A DNA stretch of 64,000 nt from assembly GCA_922989275.2 (NCBI GenBank), contig OV277857.1:84747321-84811320 (forward strand), in the 5' to 3' direction. A program made the translations under genes and the position numbers. The DNA comes from Gari tellinella (Eukaryota; Mollusca; Bivalvia; Cardiida; Psammobiidae). Of the stretch, positions 26,101 to 32,563 are shown one piece after another. The notes beneath the pieces are model-generated. The model saw only the letters and a program-made list of their open reading frames with translations. It was not told the origin of the DNA and searched no databases. Within the stretch, counting starts at the first letter, position 1, and each line of letters starts with the position of its first letter.

Positions 26101-29100
26101 ATTGAAATCAAAGTGCACTGCTAGTTACCTAGTTTAAACTAACAGTGCACTATCAGTTTGCTATTGAAATCTCTACTACTACTTGAACTTCTACTACTAC
26201 TACTACTGCTACTACTACTACTACTTTTAATAATTTATATTTATCATTGGTATCATATTATTGATATTATTAATCATTAATTATAAATTTCTTCAAAGAA
26301 ATTGTTATATCAATAATAGTATATTTATTATTATTATCTTTATAACTACAACTATAATAATTAGTGTTATTGTCATCATCAACAATACAATAACTATAAG
26401 CATTATCTGTCGCATGATAAACATTGTCAGTTTTAATTTCTGTTTATCATCAATACATCATTTTCCCCACAACAATGCAGAATGTTTCAGCTCTAAAATC
26501 AAACTGTAGTCATTCCCCATTGCACTGCTAGTTACCTGGTTTAGACTGGCAGTTCACTATCAGTTTGCTATTGAAATCTCAGTGCACTATCAGTTAACTG
26601 TCAGTGCACTGTCAGTTTAAACCCAATTAACTGCCAGTGCACTGGGGTGTATACTTTAGCTTAAACAGTACTGTACCTACTCAGAATTGTCTCTGCAAGG
26701 ACAATCTTTTGAGTAGTTAAGTTTGGTGATATGGGCGGATTGAGAATGGTTCAAGACAACAACTGTATAAACTAGTAGTAAGAGTCGAAGAAACAGTATA
26801 TTCTAATGAACTGAGAAAAAGTACATCTTAAATATTCTAAGTCTAAACTTAGATCAAGGTGAAACAGAGGTTGAGCAAATGCAACAACTGCATGAGTATT
26901 CAAGCATACTAGCTAAGTAAGTTGTGATGATGCTAGACGAAAAGGTAAATTCTGATTAACCTTGTAACGTTTTATGGACAGATGCACAAATGGACAGTCA
27001 ATCACCATATGCTTACGCCCCGATATAACAAGAGCTGTGACAGTCACAGTGGCAAATGCCCCAAAAAGAAACTCTGACAATATTTATAAAACCACAGGGT
27101 CATGAGTTTGACAGAACCATCTTCACCTTTTGACAGATTGTGGCTTTTTAAGCTACAAACATGGATCTTGCAAATGCGGTTATACCACATTATGCGCAAG
27201 CCTATTAAAATCGTTTTATGTAATACAATATGATGATATTTTTTTATATACTACATGTACAATATTAAGTGCCCTGGCACAGAATAAGTGCCAACTTTCA
27301 ACCTTTTTAAACCTTGACCATTGAGCTACAGACCTGGGTCTGGCATCCGACACACCTTCTTATGGAGAATATTTGTGCTAAGTTATTTCATACTGCATCC
27401 ATGTATGGAGCTATCAGTTAGGAGCCCAGACAAGGCAAAATGTCCCCCTTTTTGACTTTGGACTCCTGACTGTGACCTTTACCTACAGACTGGGTATTGT
27501 GCATGACACATTGTCTCTGCTAGAACAACAGTCATTTCAAATTATTTCAAATTCCATCCATGCATGATGGAGTAGGAGCCTAGACAAGACACCTGGGTGT
27601 GGTGCATGACATATTGTATTCTCTAGAATAATATTAGTTTTGTGCCATATAACATTTCAAAACTCATCCATGCATGATGGATTTAGAGCCCAGGGCCCGT
27701 ATTCTGAAACACTCTTAGATAACTTTTACTCTAAGTAAATCAATATTCTCTTAGTTCTAAGTATTTGATGATATACTCTTAGAAAGTGAAAAAAACTAAG
27801 ATAATTCTAAACTCGACAGATTTCACTAAGTATAACGATATACTCTTAGAAAATCAATATAGTCTTAGTTTTCGGCCATTTCAACTAAGTATTTGGGGAT
27901 TCCCTCTTAGAAAGATGAAAAAAACTAAGAAAATTCTCAACTCGCCAAATTTACTATAGAATGTTCTCAAAACTTTAGAAAACTGTGACCCTCTCTTAAC
28001 TTTTTAGAATTTTCTAGGATTAGAACACGAACGTTTATTAAGCAGTAATAACAGGTAGAATAGATAATTTATTGAATAAAAATCGTTTATAGACCTATAG
28101 ATACGTTTAGCGGGTGTTTTTGAGCCGACGTTTGTGTTTGAGTGGCTTCGTGAAATTGGGTCAAAGTCTGGGTGGGGTAACGTCATTACAAAGGACTGGG
28201 ATTACTGTTTAAGACATTATTACATAGTTACGGTCTTCATCGCGAAAACGTGGAAAAGATCGATATCTATTCAAAGTCTATATTTTTAGTAATAAATGAC
28301 CACTGTATGTACCAAAACTAGTGTAAATACATAATTAGGTTCACAATTATAATTAACTTACAAGCCAAATTTCAACGAAGTCGCCGTAGCTCAATCGATA
28401 GCGAGTCTTACTTGCATGTCGGGGGTCGCCGGTTCGAGCCACACAGGGTACGATCTTTTTTTTTCTTAACAACCCCCTTCTTTTTTTTTTTTAAAAATCA
28501 TCATTATTTCTATAGATTCGTTTCTTTAGATACAAAAACCTGCTTAATTCTTTCAAAGCCAAACTTTCGTAATTAGTTTACTTCTTCACCGTTTCATTGT
28601 CGTCTGCTTCAATTTTGTTGTCTGCAATATCGTTTCAAAGTAAATTGTAAGGCAGTATGACTGAAAAGAATTCAATACGAGTGCCAAATAGTTTGGATCC
28701 TCATCAGACGCCGCGTTACGCGGCGTCTGATCAAGGTCCAAACTGATTGCAAACGTGCTTTTAGGCGCCATTGAGAGTGAAAGGGTTAAAGCATGCTAAA
28801 ATTGAAGTAAAAGTCTCCAATTAGAAATTTTCCTTCTTATTGTCAGCCTGCTAGTTCTAGTAATGACTTTCATGTTTCTACTATTTCTTGATATTTGAAA
28901 AGCATTAAGAAAAGTGTCCTGCAGATTGATGTTTAACCATTGTCATGCAGAATTGTCATCTGCTGCAAACACATCATCTGCAGAAAACAACATAATCAAT
29001 TTTATAGTTTCAAATACTTTTTAAAAACAGTAAAATATGACTAACTGGCAAACAAACTTGGATCATATCAGACGCCGCATTACGCGGCGTCTGATCTGGA

Positions 29101-31045
29101 TCTTTACTGTATAGAAACTGTTAACAAATTTTATCCAAGTCGCGCTTAGCATAATAAGAGGGTTTCTTTTAAAGCAGGCTGCAAATAAGAAGGAAACCTT
29201 TAATTGGATACTTTTACATCAATTCTAGCATGCTTTAACCCTTTTAGCACTCTGGCGCCTAAATGCGCGTTTGCAAACAGCTTGGATCTATTATCAGGAT
29301 CCAAACTATTTGGCACTCGTATTGAATTCTTTTCAGTCATACAATTAACTTTAAAAAGATACTGCAGACAACAGAATTCAAGCAGACGACAATGAAACTG
29401 TGAGAATTAGACTCACTCTTGCTAAAGGAACGTTTGCAAACATTTTGCACCTTGATCAGACGCAGCGTTTCGCGAAACGCGGCGTCTGATCAGGATCCAA
29501 ACTGTTTGATACTCGTATTGAATTCTTTTCAGTTATACTTCCTTACATTTAAGGCTTTGAAACGATATTGCAGGCAACAAAATTGAAGCAGACGACAAGA
29601 ACATTTAAAGGAGTAAACTATCACAAAAGTTTGGCAGTGGAAGGATAAAGCAGTTATTTGTATTTAAAGAAATGAATCTATGGAACTAGTGATGATAATT
29701 AAAAAAAAGAGAAGGGGGTTGTTAAGAAAAAAAAGATCGTACCCTGTGTGGCTCGAACCGGCTACCCCCGTCATGCCAGGCAGAGTCGCTATCGATTGAG
29801 CTACGGCGACTTCGTTGAAATTTGGCTTGTTAGTTAATTATAATTGTGAACCTAATTATGTATTTACCCTTATGTATAAACACTTTTTATTCAATTAATT
29901 ATCTATTCTACTTATTCTGGGACAATGATTGCTGCTTTATAAACGGGAGAAGAAAACAAACCCGAAAACTACAGCGCAAATAAACAGTCACACATGTTAG
30001 TATGCGAGAAGAGTGACGTCATTTTAGTCGGGAAAGTCCCTGACTACGGCCATAATTTACTCTTAGTTTTTTTTTCGCTAAGAAAATAATTTAGTATTTT
30101 CTTAGAGTAAAAGTTAGCGAAAAATAATCTTAGTTGAAAATGTTAGAGTTTAGAAATTTCTAATTAAAATACTTAGAATGTTTCAGAATACGGCCCCAGA
30201 TCTCGACACAACAAAATGTTCCACTTTTTAACCTTTGACACCAAACTGTGACCTTGACATTTTAGAAACAAACCTGGGTCTTAATCGTGACACATCGACT
30301 CCATTTCTACCAAGTTACTTCAAAATTCAGTCATGCAAGTAGGAGTAACAGAGAGAACATGATGTGGGGCAGACAGACAGACGCCGGCCAGTGTGATTAC
30401 TATATGACTCCCATTTTGGGGGCATAAAACTAAGTTCGAACAGCTTCTGTAGAGCAATGCCAAAATGTACTAGAAGATCAGCTTTGTGTGGACCACATTG
30501 GTAAGACAATGTTTGATCAGGGTCTATAGACTCTAAACAATTAGACAAAACTATGTAGATTTTAACAAATACCAGTGAATGCCATGGTTTGATGTTGTTG
30601 TTGCTAAGAGGGATTTACGTCCATTCAAAGCCACATATTGATGCCCAAGCCTTCTGGCCCAAACCTGTGATCTGATACCAGGCCCCAAGATTGTAAAGCT
30701 TTTGAGTTGAGTCTGAGATCGTTCTCAAGCATTTGATTGGTCAGATTTGAGCTGTTGCTCAACAAGAGCTTAAATCTCATTATCTGACCATCAAATCCTT
30801 GAAAACGATCTCAGACTCAACTCTAACGTTTTATAACCTTGGACCCTGGTTTCCAGTATACTGGCTGAAATTGGTAAAACTGCTAAATGGTCCTTTTTCT
30901 TGCAAAGTATCTCAAATTGCAGTTACTGAGGTGTAGGATAGTAAAACAACAGTACTTACAAAATGTGGTTGAATGGCCTGATTTCTGGCTGCTTTCACTT
31001 GCTCAACAAACATTTCCTCACATGGTTTATCAATATCAAATCTGT
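7986..31045 (-). CDS. AP4M1: AP-4 complex subunit mu (split gene, first exon not found)
   Basis: Twelve minus-strand exons join in one consistent phase and encode about 425 residues that follow human AP4M1 (recalled at about 453 aa) from near residue 20 to the C-terminus. Exons in coding order: 31045-30960, 25396-25290, 24093-23997, 23470-23357, 22927-22856, 18121-18056, 14819-14699, 12998-12892, 12094-12003, 11257-11159, 9382-9259, 8180-7986. The first three or four encode the longin-like N-terminal domain (FLSR/LYYICKDFCG, NELLDEIM, EGYVQLGTTEKLQ). From KKNELFIEVVEKI onward lies the mu-homology domain, ending SESYIVRT-stop. AP-4 is a trans-Golgi heterotetramer that sorts transmembrane cargo; mu recognises tyrosine-based signals (family knowledge). 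All introns are GT-AG. The 5' edge of the first listed exon is uncertain, and the start-codon exon (expected between about 31.1 and 39 kb) was not recognised. Introns are full of MITEs. The C-terminus favours AP4M1 over AP-1, AP-2 or AP-3 mu. Confidence 0.93.
8276..8677. mobile_element. Class C MITE (TA) carrying a nested class D MITE
   Basis: CAGTAAAACCTATCTAATAC at 8276 and GATAGAGAGGTTTTACTG ending 8677, TA outside both. At 8401-8651 a complete TTAA-bounded class D copy (TTAAGTCTTTGAGCCCTAGT to AGGGAGGAAAGAGTTAA) sits inside, so C is older than D here. Confidence 0.8.
8784..9026. mobile_element. Class D MITE, decayed
   Basis: Left TTAACCCATTGACCCATAG (resembling the class A end) and right AGGGAGGAATGAGTAAA. 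Core GTGCCCTCTGATCACCGTCT with a partly lost left arm. A mixed terminal type. Confidence 0.6.
9259..9382 (-). CDS. AP4M1: AP4M1 exon 12 (mu-homology domain)
   Basis: Encodes ISSKLGSSLQSADFQSIENG then KQLLWQISKLPGHTEAVAQF-R, equivalent to the human stretch around [20 protein letters not shown]. 124 bp; acceptor ATTGCAG, donor GTAGGT. Confidence 0.9.
9745..10388 (-). mobile_element. Pearl/HINE-like element fragment, AGCTCGCC subtype
   Basis: Reverse complement of the family at 43992-44825: three tandem units with AAAACAACCCGTCCAAA and CTAAGTCCAAAACATGT, ending at CTGTTCTACGAACAGGCGAG on the right. The CTTGTT terminus is missing on the left. Intron of AP4M1. Confidence 0.68.
10395..11036. repeat. 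Dispersed repeat ending in a CCAGGTTTT hairpin
   Basis: No gene. The stretch ends AACCAGGTTTTTCACAG/AAAACCTGGTT, a perfect hairpin, after GGCCCATCCGCCAGCC; this looks like the 3' end of another hairpin-terminated element. Its left boundary is not clear. Confidence 0.45.
11159..11257 (-). CDS. AP4M1: AP4M1 exon 11 (mu-homology domain)
   Basis: Encodes DIVVTLRLTCDIPARKEAIK then VNVRMPVPGAVS. Matches human [20 protein letters not shown]. 99 bp, phase 2 to 2; acceptor CTGCAG, donor GTATGT. Confidence 0.93.
11292..11544 (+). mobile_element. Class A MITE (TTAA)
   Basis: TTAACCCTTTACATCATAGC to AGGTAAAGGGTTAA with core AATGCACCCTAAGGCGCATT. Lies 35 bp upstream of AP4M1 exon 11 on the transcribed strand. 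Confidence 0.82.
11652..11869 (+). mobile_element. Class A MITE, partial core
   Basis: TTAACCCATTACCCAATAGC at the left and GTAATGGGTT at the right. The palindrome is damaged: the right arm is reduced to TTGTAGTTTACTCTAAGC. Confidence 0.7.
12003..12094 (-). CDS. AP4M1: AP4M1 exon 10 (mu-homology domain)
   Basis: Encodes FSAMTYNITGAMALHQPFRL then KSFIGDSEGS and a split Arg; the human counterpart is [20 protein letters not shown]. 92 bp, phase 0 to 2; acceptor TCTCCAG, donor GTATGA. Confidence 0.92.
12531..12772 (+). mobile_element. Class A MITE (TTAA)
   Basis: TTAATTCTTGACCCAATAGT to GGAATAATGGGTTAA with an intact palindrome around AATGTGCCTTAAGGCACATT. Confidence 0.78.
12892..12998 (-). CDS. 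AP4M1: AP4M1 exon 9 (mu-homology domain)
   Basis: Encodes GYGSQVQLDRCTFHKCAKES then DFTTSRVLVLDPPVGE, matching the human GYGPGIRVDEVSFH...RILRLQPPQGE. 107 bp. A class A MITE begins only 18 bp upstream of its 3' splice site. Confidence 0.93.
13016..13858 (+). mobile_element. Class A MITE whose left end is expanded into a 50-bp array
   Basis: Begins TTAACTCATAGC and finishes TATGGGGTAATGGGTTAA; core at about 13650-13735. The left 50 bp are repeated about 13 times before the core, giving an 843-bp element where about 245 bp is normal. It starts 18 bp upstream of the AP4M1 exon 9 splice acceptor. Confidence 0.85.
13020..13655. repeat. Tandem array, 50 bp x 13
   Basis: Unit CCCATTACCCCATAGCCTGT followed by TTCTAGAATTGAAGATAGGT and GACCACTTAA. 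GAAGATAGGT recurs every 50 bp from 13042 to 13642. Copies differ by single substitutions (ATCCATTATC, TCTCTAGAAT, TTCGAGAAT) arranged as repeated blocks, suggesting multi-unit duplications. Confidence 0.93.
13957..14186 (-). mobile_element. Class A MITE, decayed core
   Basis: TTAATCCACCATCCCATTGG to TGAGGTAATGGGTTA. The core is interrupted (GCTGAGAAAAAAAAGAGCAG) and its right arm is mostly lost. Confidence 0.65.
14474..14676. mobile_element. Class C MITE (TA), mariner-like
   Basis: CAGTAAAACCTCTCTATTAC at the left and AATAGAAAGGTTTTATTG at the right, with TA on both sides (14472-14473, 14677-14678). Central palindrome GTGACAGTAAAGCAGAAAGC and its complement. Just 20 bp downstream of AP4M1 exon 8 on the transcribed strand. 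Confidence 0.82.
14699..14819 (-). CDS. AP4M1: AP4M1 exon 8 (mu-homology domain)
   Basis: Encodes STVSRMEVNGSINVKNFLIG, then FPQIKLALNEDLIVTGTAEK and a split Gly. Aligns with human [20 protein letters not shown]...IGLTEEFCVGKSELRGYG. 121 bp, phase 0 to 1. Confidence 0.93.
14904..15160 (-). mobile_element. Class A MITE (TAA/TTAA)
   Basis: TAACCCTTTCCCCCATGGAA to TTTAAAGGGTTAA; perfect core around AATGTGCCTTAAGGCACATT. Confidence 0.78.
15157..15332 (-). mobile_element. Class A MITE truncated by a pearl-like element
   Basis: Starts TTAAATCCTCCATTAAAG, keeps the core AATGTTCCTGTAGGTTCATT and stops at CACCTGTCTT, where the 15333-16683 element begins. Shares its TTAA with the preceding copy. Confidence 0.65.
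15333..16683 (-). mobile_element. Hairpin-ended tandem-repeat element (pearl/HINE-like)
   Basis: Read on the minus strand it starts AAAGGTGAGCTATTGGG and ends CTCAGGTGAGCGAAATATGC, a CCCCATGGGG hairpin and CTTGTT. Inside are three diverged copies of a roughly 300-bp unit containing GAACAAACTTGATAGAGAAC and CTCTGGCCCTTGTAG (near 15440, 15730, 16030 and partly 16340). It truncates a class A MITE on its left (ACCTGTCTT at 15324-15332). Intron of AP4M1. Confidence 0.7.
16802..17062. repeat. Minisatellite, 29 bp x 9
   Basis: Unit ACACAATGGGCCCTAGCTCA followed by TTCTTTAAA, nine copies with almost no divergence; the last copy lacks one base (GGGCCCTACTC). Near identity implies recent expansion. 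Confidence 0.95.
17548..17705. mobile_element. Foldback MITE ending GGGCCCATGCTTATAAAG
   Basis: Left GGGCCCATGCTTATAAAG and right CTTTATAAGCATGGACCC are inverted; the arms CAAGCATTTGATTGGTCAGA and its complement pair across 17610-17660. A diverged relative lies at 30690-30848. Confidence 0.75.
18056..18121 (-). CDS. AP4M1: AP4M1 exon 7 (start of mu-homology domain)
   Basis: Twenty-two codons, ASKKNELFIEVVEKIVAVIN then SD. They match the human [20 protein letters not shown] start of the mu-homology domain. Acceptor TTTTTACAG, donor GTAAGT. Confidence 0.93.
18614..18826. mobile_element. Class C MITE (TA), mariner-like
   Basis: AGTAAAACCTCTTTATTACG at the left and GTAAGAGAGGTTTTTACT at the right; palindrome around AAAGCTCCTTCAGGAGCTTT. 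The outer bases are slightly decayed. Confidence 0.75.
19709..20026 (+). pseudogene. PIF/Harbinger transposase fragment
   Basis: An open stretch of 105 residues containing FGLYDQLVSELRRE, NFMRMTPEMVDEILSRVGP and SVVPGMKLVITLRHLASGSK, the signature of the N-terminal half of DDE_Tnp_4 (PIF/Harbinger, ALP1-like) nucleases. Upstream in the same frame, RWWSRTWLGP is followed by a stop at about 19700 and then RRMEFG, so the original N-terminus is broken. The catalytic DDE region that should follow is absent. It lies inside the terminal inverted repeats at about 18979 and 21260, so it is a dead copy. Confidence 0.85.
20669..20920 (-). pseudogene. Possible accessory ORF of the Harbinger element
   Basis: An 83-residue minus-strand open frame with a basic start (PKLKISRKRKTRAQRK) and an acidic, Ser/Pro-rich tail. 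It lies in the same element as the transposase fragment and points toward it. PIF/Harbinger elements usually carry a second, Myb/SANT-like gene, so this may be its remnant; no such domain can be recognised here. Confidence 0.3.
21720..22105 (+). mobile_element. 5'-truncated LINE (ORF2 C-terminus with TAAG tail)
   Basis: Contains the terminal residues typical of non-LTR retrotransposon ORF2: an upstream RRLRWYGQLDM in another frame (frameshifted), then RVRGRPRKTWSDCVKADMD at about 21920-21977 and a stop at 22074-22076. The copy ends in a (TAAG)n run at about 22087-22103. This pattern of truncation, frameshift and short-repeat tail fits a dead LINE insertion; the clade was not determined. Confidence 0.7.
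22170..22625. repeat. Diverged tandem repeat with GAGCTCAAGAGC
   Basis: CTGAGCTCAAGAGCT recurs near 22226, 22376 and 22528, each followed by CAAATATSAAGTCT and preceded by GACCTTGA. Three units of about 150 bp. A related array lies at 54950-55440. No gene is seen here. Confidence 0.65.
22856..22927 (-). CDS. AP4M1: AP4M1 exon 6 (linker)
   Basis: Twenty-four codons, FGIETKLLPGSAANKPVVDT then GTDQ, corresponding to the human [20 protein letters not shown] linker. Acceptor TTTGTTTCAG, donor GTAAGA. Weakly conserved, but phase and position fit. Confidence 0.85.
23357..23470 (-). CDS. AP4M1: AP4M1 exon 5 (longin to MHD linker)
   Basis: Encodes CEGYVQLGTTEKLQPFIQST and a linker ending SSRV. Human AP4M1 has [20 protein letters not shown] here, so the C/D-G-Y-V-Q start is a strong family match. 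114 bp, in phase on both sides; acceptor TTTTCAG, donor GTAGGC. Confidence 0.93.
23630..23820 (+). mobile_element. Class A MITE, short copy
   Basis: Begins at a TTAA that also ends a preceding partial copy (23545-23633); core AATGCTCCTAAAGGAGCATC; ends GAGTAATGGGTTAA. The left terminal repeat is missing. Confidence 0.65.
23997..24093 (-). CDS. AP4M1: AP4M1 exon 4 (longin domain)
   Basis: Encodes LYYICKDFCGVVTEQSIQAN then LLLMNELLDEIM, matching the human LATLLGDYCG...VYELLDEVL helix pair that ends the longin-like domain. Acceptor GTTTCAG, donor GTACAA; 97 bp. Confidence 0.92.
24340..24432 (-). mobile_element. Class A MITE, right-hand fragment
   Basis: Only AAGGCACATTCTGCTTTACT through ATGGGGTAATGGGTTAA remains, that is, one arm of the core and one terminus. 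Confidence 0.65.
24516..24773 (+). mobile_element. Class A MITE (TTAA)
   Basis: TTAACCCTTTACCCCTTTGC to GGAGGAAAGGGTTAA; core AATGTGCCTAACAGCACATT. Confidence 0.82.
24978..25231 (+). mobile_element. Class A MITE (TTAA)
   Basis: TTAACCTTTACCCCATAGAC to TATAGTGTAATGGGTTAA; core AATGTGCCTTAAGGTGCATT. Ends 59 bp downstream of AP4M1 exon 3 on the transcribed strand. Confidence 0.82.
25290..25396 (-). CDS. AP4M1: AP4M1 exon 3 (longin domain)
   Basis: Encodes VYNGISFYNIQRNGVYFIAC and then SLTELTPVMVIEFLS plus a split Arg codon. It matches the human pattern HFIHIRHSGLYLV...LLELLSR. Acceptor TATTGTAG, donor GTAGGT; 107 bp, phase 0 to 2. Confidence 0.88.
25484..25804. mobile_element. Class E MITE (TA) with GATCAGACGCC-type core
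   Basis: CAGCGTTCCCCCTCTACAAC at the left, GTAGGGAGGGAACACTG at the right, TA on both sides. The central palindrome runs CAAACAGCTTAAATCCAGAT to ATCTGGATTCAAGCTGTTT. Confidence 0.78.
26113..26580. repeat. Two direct repeats around trinucleotide and AT-rich DNA
   Basis: TGCACTGCTAGTTACCT and the following 45 bp (ending TTTGCTATTGAAATC) occur at about 26113 and again at about 26522. Between them are a CTACTACTACTAC run (26174-26225) and an ATT/ATA-rich stretch. No gene is seen. Confidence 0.75.
26174..26226. repeat. CTA/CTG trinucleotide microsatellite
   Basis: CTACTACTACTTGAACTT then CTACTACTACTACTACTGCT and further CTA units. Confidence 0.9.
28380..28452 (+). repeat. tRNA-derived SINE head (left arm)
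   Basis: GTCGCCGTAGCTCAATCGAT carries a good pol III A box, and GCCGGTTCGAGCC a B box, at normal tRNA spacing. The 3' part does not pair with the 5' acceptor strand, so it is a tRNA-like SINE head and not a working tRNA gene. The same sequence is inverted at 29737-29810. Confidence 0.65.
28690..29540. repeat. Cluster of GATCAGACGCC palindromes
   Basis: Four copies near 28693-28750, 29050-29108, 29275-29312 (short) and 29433-29508, all inside the 27694-30196 element, with CGCGTTACGCGGCG or GTTTCGCGAAACGC at the centre. Confidence 0.75.
29737..29810 (-). repeat. tRNA-derived SINE head (right arm, inverted copy)
   Basis: Reverse complement of the left-arm copy, with scattered differences (CTGCCTGGCATGACGGG in place of CTTACTTGCATGTCGGG). 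Boxes A and B are intact; the acceptor stem is not. Confidence 0.65.
30960..31045 (-). CDS. AP4M1: AP4M1 exon 2 (longin domain, partial start)
   Basis: Encodes RFDIDKPCEEMFVEQVKAA and continues to QAIQPHF before a GTAAGT donor. It aligns with the human segment around [20 protein letters not shown]. The 5' edge is placed at an AAAG|ACAGATTT acceptor, which would complete a split Asp codon; an acceptor 4 bp further in (exon start 31041) is possible. Joining to the next exon keeps phase 0 and gives QPHF-VYNGISFYNI. Confidence 0.72.
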
Positions 31046-31167
31046 CTTTAGATGGTGTTAAGGGTACAACATAATAAAATATATTGCTTATATATAAACA
31101 TTATTCTGTATCTAATAACATTTAATAAATCTATCAGAGGAAACAGCGAGAGGGTAACTAGTGAAAG

Positions 31168-32310
31168 AACAAGGGCCACTATGGCCCTAAATCGCTCACC
31201 TGGTACACCATGTAAAACTTGACCTATAGTGACCTAGATTATGACTGGACATGACCCACAATCAATCTCTAGAGCGTAAACATGATTTTCCTATGATTTG
31301 ACCTAATGACCCAGTTTTTGAATGGACACAATCCACATTTGATTTTGACCTAGATTTGATGTAGGCAAACATTCTGACAATATTTCATACAGATCTAATG
31401 ATATTTGTAGCCTCTAGAGGGTTAACACTATTTTTCTTTGATTTGAACTAGTGACCTAGTTTTCAACTGGACATAATTCACATTCAAAACTGAGCTAGAT
31501 ATCAACGAGGCAACCTTGTTGAGAAAAATTCATTAAAATCAAATGAGAGTTATAGCATCTATAGTGTTGACAAAGTTTTCCTATGATTTGAACTAGTGAC
31601 CTAGTTTTTGACCCGACATGACCCATATTCAATCTTGACCTAGGTTTCAATTAGGTAAACATTCTGATAAAGTTAAATGAAGATCAGATAAAATTTGTAG
31701 CCTCTGGAGTGTTAAGGTTTTTTCTATGATTTGACCTAGTGACCTAGTTTGTGACCTGACATGACCCATATTCAAACTTGACCTAGATATCAATGAGACA
31801 AACATTCTGATCATGTTTCATTAATATCCAATGAGATTTGTAGCCTATAGAGTGTTAAGATTTTTCTATGAATTGACCTAGTGACCTAGTTTTTGACCCG
31901 ACATGACCAATATTCTAACTTAACCTAGGTATTAATTAGGTAAATGACAGCGCCCTCTGGCGACCATTTTTTTTAAACGGATCGAAATTCTTTGAACAGC
32001 TTTTAAAGTCTATCCATTTAGAAACATTTTGGTGCAAACCAAATTGAAATTGGACCAGTGATTTCAGTAGATATTGTGCACCGTTGCCATGGCAACAAGA
32101 CTATTAGCCCCACCCTTTTTCTTTGAACAACTTTTGAAGCTCAAACCAACAGTGTGTATCTGCAGAGTTTGATTACACTGGGGATATTGGTTTCAGAGAA
32201 GAAGGCAATCAAGGCATTTGTAATTGTTGGCAGACAGATGGACAACAGACATGTAGCAGGGGTATCACTAAAACTCACCTTGAGCACTTTGTGCTCTGGT
32301 GAGCTAAAAA
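31168..32310 (-). mobile_element. Pearl/HINE-like element, GACCTAG subtype
   Basis: On the minus strand it starts TTTTTAGCTCACCAGAGCAC, forming a hairpin with AAGTGCTCAAGGTGAG, and ends CAGGTGAGCGATTTAGGGCC, a second hairpin and CTTGTT. The interior is a five- to six-copy tandem repeat of about 145 bp with TTTGACCTAGTGACCTAG. Homologous along its length to the plus-strand copy at 60074-60993. Confidence 0.75.
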
Positions 32311-32482
32311 CTCAAGAAAAGTCACCTAATATTATTTAGTTTTTTTCCATCGCTTTTTCTACTCAGTCTTCTAGACGGAGTAAATCCATTTTGCATGAAA
32401 GAATAACGTTGTCTCTGGCCCTCACTGTACACGAAAGTTGAAGTAAGTTAAATCAACCCCTTGAACCGTCAATAAATGTACA

Positions 32483-32563
32483 TTGTTAGCCTAATGGTTA
32501 AGGCCTGTGACGCAAGTTTTGTTTTTCGTCTCTGCGTCCCGGGTTCAAATCCCATCCGAGATA
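32483..32563 (+). repeat. tRNA-like sequence, probable SINE head or tRNA pseudogene
   Basis: TAGCCTAATGGTTAAGG is a fair A box and GGGTTCAAATCCC a good B box about 40 bp downstream. The T-stem has a mismatch and no 7-bp acceptor stem can be drawn, so a functional tRNA is unlikely. Confidence 0.4.

Larger units (their letters stand above)
27694..30196. mobile_element. Long-inverted-repeat element with tRNA-like arms
   Basis: The left end GGCCCGTATTCTGAAACA and the reverse complement of the right end, GGGCCGTATTCTGAAACA, are terminal inverted repeats. Further in, about 28320-28490 and 29695-29885 are near-identical inverted arms, including TAAATACATAATTAGGTTCA, a tRNA-like stretch and AACAACCCCCTTCT. 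CTAAGAAA-type AT-rich repeats fill both subterminal regions. CAG lies on both sides, a possible 3-bp target duplication. Between the arms are three or four GATCAGACGCC palindromes. It interrupts a tandem-repeat element whose sequence resumes at about 30200. Confidence 0.75.
27027..30430 (-). mobile_element. Pearl/HINE-like element split by a 2.5-kb insertion
   Basis: The left edge is AACAAGAGCTGTGACAGTCA with the hairpin CTGTGACAGTCACAG, the reversed CTTGTT end of this superfamily. Diverged internal repeats contain GACCTGGGTCTGGCATCCGA or similar near 27330, 27485, 27595 and 30270. The 27694-30196 element interrupts it. The right edge, near TTTGGGGGCATAAAAC, is uncertain. Confidence 0.5.

Noticed and set aside
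28380..28452. A working tRNA gene
   Set aside because: A and B boxes are good, but no 7-bp acceptor stem forms and the 3' part has no discriminator/CCA-proximal pairing; it is a SINE-type tRNA relic, repeated inverted at 29737-29810.
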